Shown here one piece after another: positions 1 to 11,460 of a stretch of 64,000 nt of DNA. The translations under genes and the position numbers were made by a program. Each line of letters opens with the position of its first letter. Within the stretch, counting starts at the first letter, position 1. This DNA comes from Gymnogyps californianus (taxonomy: Eukaryota > Chordata > Aves > Accipitriformes > Cathartidae), in assembly GCF_018139145.2 (NCBI RefSeq), contig NC_059500.1, forward strand, positions 20,999,437 to 21,063,436. Reading direction: 5' to 3'. The notes under the pieces were generated by a model that did not search any database, had not been told where the DNA came from, and worked only from the letters and a program-made list of their open reading frames with translations.

Positions 1-3000
1 TACCAAATTGAAACAGAGCAAGATCTTAACAATTTATTTCCACTTGACTAAAACCTCCACTGGAGAGTGTTAGTGCACGCATCAAGTAAACCAACACTAG
101 CTGACAGGATTTTAAAGTAAACCTGTTTCATAACGATCACTGTCTCACCAGAGAGCAAGAATGAAATAATTTCTTGCTTTAATTTTCCATCAGAATATGT
201 AAAGGATCAAATCTCTTCCATCTTTATTTTTTCAAATAAAGTTTGCTTTCAATTTAAACTTATTTTTACATTACTGCGTTTCTTACAGCAGTGCACAACC
301 TTGTTTGCTTAGAATGCAATTAATACAGGGAAAGCACTTTGCTAATGGCACTATCTATCTTCCTTGTTCTTTGGTATACTACTTCCTGCAGCTTAAACCT
401 AACTAATATAGATATTTCTCCTTAAACCGGTCTAGTGCAGTTGTACACTTAAAAGGACTGAACAGTCACAGCAGAGCCCAGTTCATGTTTAGATAATAGA
501 TTTGGTGTTAACATTTATTTTTCAATACTAAAATCAATAACATTGCCCCAAGTTGAAGAACTATGTGGCTAAAGTTAGAGTGCTTGATCAAGATTCAGGA
601 TTTTTACTTCAGTGTTGAAGATTTTGATCAAATCTATTGTTTATAACCAAGAATCATAATTGTCATGAGAAAATTTCTATTTGTGAAAAGGTAGCCAACA
701 GAACTTGACGGAAATGTGCTCCAATATTAAATTCTTGAGATTAACCTGAAATCTTACCAGTCTTACACTAAGGGCTGAACATTGTATATTTCGAGTAAGA
801 CAAAGGTAACGCATATGGATTCTGATATCTGCATTTTGTAGAGAGAACTGGAACGTTGTTATTAAACTATAACATCTATCTATGTAATGATCTTCTAAAA
901 GTATGGAGATCCGTGTGATTACTTCTATTTAAAATAAAACTGAAAATTATTAAGGATTATAATAGAGTTTAACTGAATGAACTTACAATACTTAGAAGAT
1001 TTTATTTTGCATACATTTATGTACATGACCATACATACTTATGTATGTGCCTATAGACACAAAATATGATGGTTGGGGAGACTCCTAGAAATAGGTTTTG
1101 CATTGGTGAGTCTAATTAGCAGCATTATTGTCTATATTTGCAGAAGCTTTGGCTTTAATTTAATAATATGTCCTACTTTACTCCCTAAGAGGGAGGCCAT
1201 GGCTAGTGAAACTAAAAATAGCAACGAAGATAGGCCATAATTTTATGTATGTCCCAACAGAACCTTTCTTATGCAGTAAGTTACCCCAGCAACCCAGTTC
1301 ATGGTGTTGTCAAGTTGAGTGGTTATTCTGTGTGGTGCTTGGGGGAAAGCACTGCCCAAACTGAGAAGGTTCTCAGCAGGCAGCTCTGCAACTTTGTTTG
1401 CAACTTGGGGGCAGGGCTGATTTGTTGTCCCTGTCCATCACTACACTTTTACCTGCTGAGGTCAGTTCTGTATTGCTTGTCAATACTTAAAATACTTCAG
1501 AGGCTTCATCTGACTGAAAATGATTGGTGAAATGGAAGAACAAGGTTATTATAATTTGCATTTCATGCAAGTTTTGTACACAAGGAGCACCAAAAGAACT
1601 GAAGGAAGTGAAACAAAACCAGAACAGGAGAAGAATCATAAATGTAAGAAGTATTACCTCTTGCTTTATGGAAGAAATCTTCCAGTGATTGGGAATGAAA
1701 TTAGTGAAGTTGAAAAGTAACTGAAAGTCTGGATAAATCTATGTGTCATCTTCCAGAGTGTCAGAAGCAGTGACTTGCGATGTGCACATATCATATAGCA
1801 CTTCCTCAAAGGCTGGAGGATAGAAGATGGAGTACAGGATGCTAATGCGGTAAGTTTTAAGAAACATTCCATATGTCAAGTAAATTTAAACCCTCCACAT
1901 TTTCTCTGAAATATTGCAGAAAGTGTAACTGAGTAAAAATCTGTTTCTTAAAATATAAAAATAATATAAGAAAAACAGAAAAAAATGTCTATAAGATCAC
2001 CCAGCCATTGAATGACATTAATCCATATCAGCAAAGACTTTCTGCAAGAATGGAAAAGTGGTATCATTCAACTGAGTGGAAACAACAGGCAATGCAACAC
2101 CAGAAATCAGGTCAGATAAGTATCATGGTCAAACTTAGACCAAGACTGATGAATGAAGTTTAGGGCAAATCAGAACATGATGGTCTGAAAAAAAAAATGG
2201 AATTCAGAGGTAAAAGCCATGACTTCAGGCTGAAAGCAAATATAATCTCAAGGCAGTCTGAAGCTTGTTCTCGAAAAACACCGTTGTTCAGGAAATCCTC
2301 GGTGCTAATGGGCTGAAAATCAGGACCACTTTGAGGAGATGGAAAACTGGCTGTTAAAGTGAGTTTTGAAAATCCTGGTCCAAATCTTTTACTGTTTTTC
2401 TGAGGTGATGACCCGAAAAGATTCCAAACACTGAAATAAAAATAAGAGATTCAGATATTTTACAGATGCAGTTTTGCAAAATGGGATCTAGCACAGATGA
2501 TAGAATTACCTGATGAGGTTCAATTATATCCATTGGAATATCATAGTAGAGATACTTGCAATTTCTGTTTTTCAAGACAGCACTGACTTCCTCATTTAAG
2601 GTTCTCTGAAGCACATTACAGTCAGTCTCTATTATATCTAACTAGGGCTGACAACTGTAGCACTAAAGATACCCACATACTCTAGTCACAGGCGTTTTTG
2701 TGTGTAAGGAAAATTTGCAAGCAATCAGAAGTTTAACAGAAGAGATGTCTGAATTTCTGTGGTATATTGAAGATCATAGGTGTTATTCACTGAGGAGATA
2801 CAATTCATATCTCACCCATTTTTGCCAATTTTGCTTGTAAATTGCTGTAGCCAATTTAGAGTGCCAACCACCTCCCCTTCCAAAGGAAAATCTTCTCTGT
2901 AAAAAGGCAGAAGGGTTTTTTGTTTCCTGTGCTATTATATAAAACGTAACAATAACATGATAAAATGAAATGAAGCCACATGACCAGAGATGACAGAAAA

Positions 3001-3289
3001 GCAAAATGAAAACCCAGTTCTGCTTGAATAAAACTTAGGCCTGGAAGACCAGTTTCCAGGCAAAATGCAGTGTAAAAAAAAGTAAGAGTAAATGAAAACT
3101 ACCATAAATAACATAAACATGTTAGTACAACTTTCTGCAAGCACTGCTGCAAGGATTACTTTTTCTAATACAATAAGCCAACTGATGCAAACATTGGTAT
3201 GGGATCACATCATGGCATCACACCATGTTTCATGGACTTCTTTTTCTATGCTGATAATATCCTACAATTTTAAACACACAGGCACTGCA
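1..3289. other. Intergenic DNA, nothing recognised
   Basis: AT-rich unique-looking sequence. The longest open frame is 93 codons and none has family motifs, so I see no exon. No CR1 terminus, LTR, tRNA boxes or long simple repeat was seen. Confidence 0.6.
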
Positions 3290-3384
3290 ATCCTAATAAG
3301 GTATCAAAATCCTAATAAGGTATCTTAATACCTATGTATATAAGGTATCCTAATATCTATGTCCTGCCATCCTAATAAGGTATC
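3290..3384 (+). repeat. Short interspersed 16-bp repeat cluster
   Basis: The 16-mer ATCCTAATAAGGTATC occurs exactly three times, at 3290-3305, 3309-3324 and 3369-3384. A permuted partial copy (TAAGGTATCCTAATATC) lies near 3341-3357. Spacers are 3 to 44 bases, so the cluster is a decayed minisatellite or local duplication and not a regular array. Confidence 0.85.
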
Positions 3385-4180
3385 AAGACTTGCTAGAGTC
3401 CATCTATACTGGCATCTTGCCTGAGAAAATGTGCAACGTTGCTAATAAGAGCTAAAACAATCTTTGAGCACAGTTGCATTCAGTGTTGAATTTAATCTGA
3501 TCACGTTAAGCTGCAGCTTTCCCAACAAAGAACACTTTTGTGTGCATTATTACATTATCTATGCGCCATGGTTTGTAAGAATAAAATGGGAAAAAGAGCC
3601 ACAGTCCCAGGCTGTATACCCTCTTAAGTTCAAATCAGAAAAGAAAACCAAAATTAGCAGCAGACTTTACCACATGCCAGCTGATGACTTCAAGCTTGAA
3701 AGAGTTTGGGAAAACTACCAGCAGCAGCCAGCTTAAACCCTCTAGCAAAAATTTAATACACCCCCTCCTCTCTCCAAATTGCACAAAACCTCGTTTCAAA
3801 AGCAAATAGCTATGATACAGCATTTGTATATTAACAGAGAACAAGCTTAAATTACATGTACTATAAAATTAACAAATAAGGAAAATTATCAATAGTGTCC
3901 TCATATGTTAGACAAATTTACTCCATATGAATTGCAGCAGTCTTAAATGTTCAATTAGCAATGAGTAACTCTCTAATGATTATGATATCATGCCGTAAAC
4001 TAGCTAATGGGTCCTAATGAGTGAAAAAGTTCACTGGAGATATATACATATTAAGAAAATCAATGGAGACTGTGGCACCTAAATGAGTTTCAGAGTACTG
4101 CTTTACAGAAATGTGGTACTATTAGGAGGAAATCACATTTTTTAAATAGTTAGCAGAGTTTTTTTAGCCATCTACCTGCT
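3385..4180. other. Intergenic DNA, nothing recognised
   Basis: AT-rich, no repeat family recognised. The open frames here (up to about 90 codons) overlap on both strands without codon or motif support. Confidence 0.55.
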
Positions 4181-4185
4181 TTATG

Positions 4186-4400
4186 AGTGTTCTGGTCCTG
4201 CAGGGCTTCCCAGGGAGGGGTGGGGCAGTGGGGGCGGTGGCACCAAAGAGGAAGGGACGAGCCACTGGGCAAGCTGGAAGTGTGCAGGATCATGACCACA
4301 CTCACCCCGCAGAGGCCTGCCAGGGGAAGGCTGCTCCCTTCCCCTGACCCTCATCCAGCCCTCTGGAAAAGGGCACAGGTTTTCCCCTCCTAGGGTGCTT
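4186..4400. other. Small GC-rich patch with a G-quadruplex motif
   Basis: About 210 bases of clearly GC-rich sequence sit in AT-rich surroundings. At 4213-4234 the plus strand reads GGG-A-GGGG-T-GGGG-CAGT-GGGGG, which meets the usual four-run G-quadruplex rule. Open frames on both strands (68 and 75 codons) are explained by the lack of AT-rich stop codons. It could be a fragment of an old GC-rich repeat; no family is recognised. Confidence 0.6.
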
Positions 4401-7400
4401 GCTGGCATTCAACAAACCAAACCATGAAACTTGCAACAGGGTTGAGCTGGTCATGTCCGGAAGTGGTCACACATTCACTGCTCTGTCCACAGGAGGAAAA
4501 GGGCATTGCTACAGGACCTAATTAGCAGCAGTAGTCACATTAAAAAGGTCGGCTGATGACCGGTTATAACATCATTACCCACTTTAAATAGAAGAAATAT
4601 CCATTCAGCCTCTCCAAACACCTCAAAATGGGAATACTTCAGCTATCCCAGGGGTTCATGTAGTTGCAGCTCAGCATAGGTGGTGTGGATGCTTGAAGAC
4701 CGGTACTCAGCCTCACTTATTACCATCCTTCTATTCTTGAAAAAGACTCCAGCATTTTGTTCAATGGGACTTGCCAACCCTGTGTTACACAGCTACTTTT
4801 AAGCATTCAGTTTGAAACAAAAATGCGATCACTCTGTCACCTTTATAAACTAGGGACAACAGAGGCAGTGCATGTCTGAAGTGCTCAAGAGTTTTTATCC
4901 TTTGCTTCAGAGGAACTCCTGCGAATATACACATGCCTTATTCCTCCCTCTTAAACATCTGTTCAAGATTATTTGTTGTGTTATGCTCACTATCCTCCAT
5001 TTTCCAAAAGTCACAACTCTCAAGAATAGTATATTTATAAATAGGCCTTTAAAAATATTCTGAGAAAATTTCTCCCCAAAGCCAGTATAATTTTCATAAA
5101 GCAGCACTCTAAGTATTAGAGAAAGGCAAACAGATACTCACACTCTATCTTATGGTCTCAGAAAATGCTGAACGTATTGATAGACGTCGTAACAAATCCA
5201 GCTTTAAATAAGTACAACATCCCAAATAATTGTGTTAAACTTCTTGTTTTTTCTGGTAGGCAATAATAGGATTTCAACACAGAGTGCTGCTGAAATTGTA
5301 AAACACACTTCAGTGCCAGGGGAAGAAAACGTCATTACTGCTCAACACAAATCAAGGGAGATTATTTAATTAGGACCACTTCATCTTTCAGGCAAATAAA
5401 ATAACCTGAGTCTGTTTCCTTCTCCCTTACTTCTTTCTGCCTCCCATCATCAATTCTTTGAATCATTTTGATCAAAAGCATGCGTTAAATCCACATCATG
5501 TGCTTTCACAACACCTACTTTACACTTATTAGCCATTTCTAAGCTTCTTCCAAACAAAATAGGGGGCAATCATGTCTGACCATATCTTCCAGAAATAGGT
5601 TTCTTGTTAGCATTTGATCTTGTTTTCTCTTCTTTCCTATCTTGTGTATGGCCAATTATCTTGTTTTCTGCCCTGTTATTTCTTTTTCTAATCACAGCAT
5701 TTTACAGCCTTGCTCTCAAGGCTATATTCCACACTGTTAAGATCTTATTATATCTTCACACTGCAGATATAGGAGCTCTTCAGAGTAGGTGCTGTGTCTT
5801 AGCCATTACAGTAAATTCAGTGCCTACTACTTTGCACTTTTTGTCCTGTAAATGCTTTTCCTTAAAATGGCAGTAATCTTCATAGGTTTTTTATTCTTTA
5901 ATGTCTCATGATTAACACGATAACTAATTATTATGCTAATGCAGGTAAAGTATTTACAACAGTATCAGATATATTTTATTACAGGTAAAGCTACTAATGT
6001 ATTAATGATTATCAGAAAATGCTCCACTGGACCTTCAAAGGAATACTATCTCAATACACAGATACAGAATTCCTGTAAGTCTTTTCATTTCTGCCTCATT
6101 GTAATTATTTATTTTCCTCTTATTCTTCAGCTTTCATGCTTAAGTTCTGATCAATTCTGAGTAGTTGCTTTCATAATACTCTTTCTCTCCTTTTCTTCTC
6201 TAGAAAGGAAAACAAATAATCCCAGAGGCCAAAATTTCTTTTCATGTTTTCTACATCACAGAATCAAAAAAGACCATTGCTTTGATATGTATGAACACCT
6301 CTGTTGTACATCTGGGTTGAAGAACACACGACAGAATTTGGGTTGGGAAAAAAAGACAGGTCCAGGTTTTGCGCAGTATTACTAAAAAATTCAGTATGAT
6401 TTTACCCAAAGGGTGCTTTTTCATAAGCATTGCAGTAATAGCACAGTCACTACCACCAGTTAGTACCATTATTTCCAGGTCCAGGAAATTATGAATACAC
6501 TGAAGCTTATATTCTTTAGTACATGCAGTGCTATGTACATGACATCCAAGAACCACCTGAAAGGGAAACTGAAGTCAACACACATAAATAGATTCTTTTA
6601 AAGCAAAAAAAGAAGAGCAGGAATGAAAGTATTCTAATACATCAGAAGAACTGAATATTGTGGAAGTAAAAAAAAAAGTAAGTGTTTGGTTCCTGCCCAG
6701 AGCTTTTCTTGATTAATTTTTTTCCCATTGATATAGAGTGGGGGTCCATGCCTCCAAAAATATTTTAGGAATAATTGCAAAGAAAAGTAATAGTTTACAG
6801 AATTACTGTGCTATTTTTAAAAAATAAACTGTTGCACCATTTCCCTGCAACCATTTTTTTCAAAATAGCATGTAATAACATAACTGAAGTCGATATGGCA
6901 AAGATGTTGGGTTTGTGGCTATGTGGTACACAATAGCGCATCCTAGGTCTATTTTGTAAGTAAGTGACTGGTAAAGGCTTTTACGGCCAAGATAAAAAGT
7001 ATTGCCCACATTTATATGGGCAAAAATTCTTGTTCACTCAGAATAAGTCTTCTTGAACAACACCTGTCAACAAATGGATAGGCGGCACGTACCACCAGGA
7101 TTAGCAGGCAGAAGACACCCTTATTGTTCTTTATAAATACAGAGTGAGCAAGACCAGTTATGCGATTTAATCTTTCTCCCACTGCTGCACACACCCACTC
7201 ACAGGCGGATGCTTTGCAAGAAGTGCGATTCAAATGGAGAGCAGATATGGAGCAGGGTGGATACTGGGCAGATAAATATATTGCAGACTGGGATGCTTTT
7301 GGAAAACTCAGGACACTGATGAAGGCTGAAGGCCCATGTCCAAATTACAACACTCAATTCAGAAGCCTCGTGTGAAGCTGAATTTTTGCAATATTTTTCT

Positions 7401-8813
7401 ATCCATAAGAGGTTAGAGCTACTACAAGAACATTTAAGTGCTCCCATATTTTGGTTTGTCAACTGGTTAGCTCAGAAAAAAGCCATTATTTAATATCTGT
7501 TTAATCTAGGTGGAGCTGACACACTTTTTCTAGGTTATGCCTAATGTCATCTAGTTTGTCAGGCCTTGGCTAGGCACAAGACCATAGCAGTGCTTAAGTA
7601 AAAAATCATGAAAGATCATAACTTCTTGAGTAATCTCTACAGTGGGAACGTCACCTCCAAGATGGGTGTTGACAGCACCTGTAGTCAGAGAGAGATCCTT
7701 TGGGGATTGTACTAGGCCTGTGATTTCTGATTTGCATCCAAAATGAAAGAACAAAAGTTTGGAATAACAATGGTAGTGCCCAGAACTAATTTCACATGCA
7801 AGGACACAACAGGAATCTGTTCAAGAAGTCAAGGCTATCTTCTTGAGCACAAATAATAGGAGCAGATGCGTATATTTCTCAGGTTTCATTTTTGGCTTTG
7901 AATTTATTTTATTCTGATACACTATTCCAGGAGCCTTGCCAGTGTCCCAAGGATGCCTGAAGAGCATATTGTTTCTGGGTAGCACCTTTTCTGCCAGTCC
8001 GTGCCACCTTGTACCTCTTCTGTTCCACAGCACCCCGAACAAGCGAGCAGTGCAGATCCCTTTGGGACAGTTCCTCCTCCTGCCTCCTAGAAGTGGGGGC
8101 AAAGGATGATCAATTCTTGCATTGTTTGTGCAGGCATTTCTTTGAAGTTCAGTGCATTCTCACTTTTATGCCATAGTATTTGGCATCAACAAATGAAAAA
8201 GTATCAGAGTATATATAAAAGAAAGAAACTGATTTCAATATCTAGAGCATAATCTAAAATTTTGCTGAAAATGCTAGCAGGGAAAAACCTACTTTTAAAG
8301 TAAGCTTTCAAATGGAGATGAGTCTTATAAAAGAACATCAGAGAGCAGTGATGGCTGCTTGCTCTTCACTCAGCCATGTGAAAGTATTGTTTAATTATGG
8401 ATCAAGTTCAGCCTTTAGCTCCTTGACCAGTGTCAATTATTCTTTCCATTTTCTTCTGTGGGATCATGCTGAGCAGGGGTGATGTACAGATAAAATTTGA
8501 TATTATTCATTCACCTATATTCTCTAGAGGATATCAAAAACTATAAAAGGAAGGAAGAGGAAATAAAAAAACCCCTTGGAGCGCTTTGAATTAAGAAAAA
8601 AGGTAGAATAGCAAGAACTGGGTCTAAAACAATAAAGTACAACTCTCTCCAGGCAAGAGATCTGAGAAATGCAGACAATGCCCATTTTTCTTAGGCACCT
8701 AAATTAAAAAATATACAATTCTTTGACGAAAATATATAAAACAGAACTCCTGTAATTCTAATGCTTTTATCGTTAACCCAAACTAGTCTGTGTCTGAATA
8801 GACCTTTTTTTAA
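4401..8813. other. Intergenic DNA, nothing recognised
   Basis: AT-rich sequence without a recognisable exon or repeat. The largest open frame (101 codons, minus, 6251-6556) has no domain features. Confidence 0.55.
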
Positions 8814-8841
8814 TTTTTTTTTTTTTTTTTTTTTTTTTTTT
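8814..8841. repeat. T28 homopolymer
   Basis: Uninterrupted run of 28 T, preceded by T7AA. It is either a simple repeat or the complement of a poly(A) tail belonging to a minus-strand retrocopy lying at about 8842-9110. No source gene is recognised in that stretch, so simple repeat is the default reading. Confidence 0.9.
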
Positions 8842-10785
8842 GCGGACAGTGTAAACTAGAGGGCAGTTTGCTCCCTTGTTTGTCTTAGCTTATGTCTTCT
8901 GTGTGGTGTACTTGGCCCTAAGAGGGTTATCTGGCACAAGAAAGCAACTTGTCCCATATGAGGCATTTGGAACATTGTTACTCCTTGAAGCACCAATGGA
9001 ACATGAAAAGCAAGGAGAGTTTGCAATGCAAGACCATTTTTTTTAAACAAAATTTCTGCATGCCTCACCAGCCGTTGTCTGTGGTTTCAGAGCTTTGCAT
9101 TTATTGACAATTCAAGAAATTAATGGGTTTCAACACGGTATATCAAGATCGCTTCTGTGCGCAGCGTCTTCTGGATAAAGACAGCGCAAGAGCTAAAACT
9201 GATACTATGCACTTATCTCTAAGCTGCATTGATTGCCTTTACCTTACCTTCAGTGTTTGTTTCCTCTGTGAGAGAGTGGTTCAGCATGATTTCAGCAGAT
9301 GTGTTGATTTCCTGTGCGATAAACTTTGTTTAACAATGTTTTATCCCAAACATATTTTAATTACTACAAGTGCAAGAAAAGAACAAATTAGGAACGGTTT
9401 CTGCATCTTAACCATAAGTAAATAGTACATTTTTATAGACTTACTTGAACCAAAGCCCATAAGGCATGATTAAGACTGTCAGCTTGGCCGAAACAAGTGA
9501 CAACAGTATACTGAGAGCAACTGAGTAAAAGCTGAGTATAGGTCACTAAAGCTGCCAAGCAGATGTATCCAGCTGTACTTCTTGAAGAGTTCGTGTACCT
9601 CTCTGTCATTCTGGAAAGCGCTGTTGAGAAAAGATATCAAACAGCAACAGGGACTAATCAAACACTAGTCTCTACCTATACAGGACAACAGGAACCGTGT
9701 CCTTCCTATTGCATCCATGTGTTATTCTTTATCTCCCTGTTGGTCCCCTCTATGGCTGTATTAGATTGAAAACTCCTGAGAGTTTAAGTGAAAACATGAC
9801 CAAAACGCCCAGCATCAGTGCAGCATCCAAGGTACAGTGTACACATTCACGATAAAGTACTCATTAGTAAAACAAGAATTCTCAATTACAGTGATTACCA
9901 CAGTATAACATGGTCAGTGTGTGCTGCAAATCCTGAGGAAATGTTTGCTGAAGGACCAATTTTTTTAACCTGGGATGATATGATGGTATAATATAAAGAA
10001 GCCCAGAAATCTATTCTAAACAACAGCAGCCTCTACCTTCATCTGTAGCCTGTGTCTGCCAAGCCACATGGCGAACATGGCAGATATCATTGGAGCCTGA
10101 GAGCAGCGACTGCTTGAAGACCTGCATTCAGTTTCAAAAAGTAAAATTCCAGAGATGTCCTTCACAGCTGTACATTTTTTCATTAATAGCACACTGTATA
10201 CTTTGCAAATCACTCCAACAGAGAAAATGTTTTGCTTCACTGTGGGAGAAGAGCTATATCATGTTTTGTTGTCAACAATAGCAACAACAATTCTGCAAGT
10301 TTTTTTTTCTGTTCTGCTTTCACATCAGAAAGTGTGACTACACCAGCCTAGTAAACCCCAGCCTAATAGAGGTAAATCCAGGGGCAAAATTCTCACTGCA
10401 ACTTATAAATCACTTCTATAACAGCCTTATTTTGGGGCATCTCTGCCAGATGTAGTTACAGCCCACTTTCTCCACCTGTCTGCCACCAGACGTAAATCAG
10501 CTGCTGTGAAATGCACGTAGCTTAGATTATTGACAGCTAGGTCAGTTATTATTTCCTATGCAAAACTCAGTAACCTCAGCAGAAGTACATGAATAGAGCT
10601 AGTTCTCACCAGAAGCTTAAGAGTCTGCATAAATGTTACAACTTTCTCTGTAGAAGTGTACTTAGTCCTCTCTTAACATTTCACAGACGGCAGCTAGTTC
10701 AATCCTTGTTGCCACCCTGACATGCATCCAGTTGCTAAATTGATTGCTATTTAGGATATGTCTATTCTGCAATCCAAAAGTGTGA
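8842..10785. other. Intergenic DNA, nothing certain
   Basis: No recognisable gene. The first 270 bases next to the T tract hold a 70-codon minus-strand frame (8856-9068) that might be a retrocopy remnant. The 100-codon frame at 9123-9425 on the plus strand has no family features. Confidence 0.5.
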
Positions 10786-10789
10786 CTTC

Positions 10790-11460
10790 TGATGAGGCAG
10801 ACATATTTAACTTACCTTTTAGAGGAAAGGAAAGTGACAAATGTGACATCAGTCTTTAAAGGTGCTTCAAGGGTGATCCTGAAAATGACATACTTGAAAG
10901 TCAAACTTCAGGCCATTAAAATTCATTTCCAGAAAGATTAAAAAAAAGAATTAATGATCACTGGGATCAATATGACATACTGGGAAATAATCAACATTGC
11001 TTTTGTAGCTGGAAGTCATAGCTAGTATAGCCACCAGATTTATCTGAAGAAATCACCTAGTACATGTGGGTAAGCATGAGCTAGCTGATACCATGTAGTC
11101 GAATTTTCAGAAAAGCTTTCAGCCTTGCTCCTTATCAAAGGCTGGTTCCAAAGGTGTTAAAGATAGGAGAGAAGGCAAGGCCAAGAAATAATAATGTATT
11201 AAAAATAGGAAATAAAATATAGAAAGAAATGGTCATTTTTATCAAAGGGGAGAATGCCACAAGATTGCTACTGACATCTATGCATTTTACGTATTTATAA
11301 ATAACCAGGAAAAGGAGAAAATTAGGTAGGTGATAAAACTTGTCAACAACATCGGAGGCATGAAATGGATTCCATACAAAAAGAAAAAATGTGCCAGGAT
11401 GCTTTATCCTTAAAACAATATGACCGAAGGGATACAGCTGCAGTTAATAAAATTACAAAT
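10790..11460 (+). mobile_element. Ancient CR1-clade LINE fragment (ORF2 reverse-transcriptase part)
   Basis: The sequence follows, with many changes, the reverse-transcriptase part of old sauropsid CR1 elements. In order I can see the segments resembling 'GACAAATGTGACATCAGTCTTTAAA' (about 10,838), 'TTTTCAGAAAAGCTTTCAGC' (11,104; the DFxKAFD motif region), 'CTCCTTATCAAAGGCT' (11,129), and 'ACGTATTTATAAATAACCAGGAAAAGG' (11,288; the FINDLE region). All occur in the element's order and on the plus strand. The frame is broken many times, so it encodes nothing now. Boundaries are approximate; identification rests on remembered CR1 structure. Confidence 0.7.

Noticed and set aside
3290..3384. CRISPR-like repeat array
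   Set aside because: Spacings are irregular (3 and 44 bases), repeats are only 16 bases, and the DNA is vertebrate.
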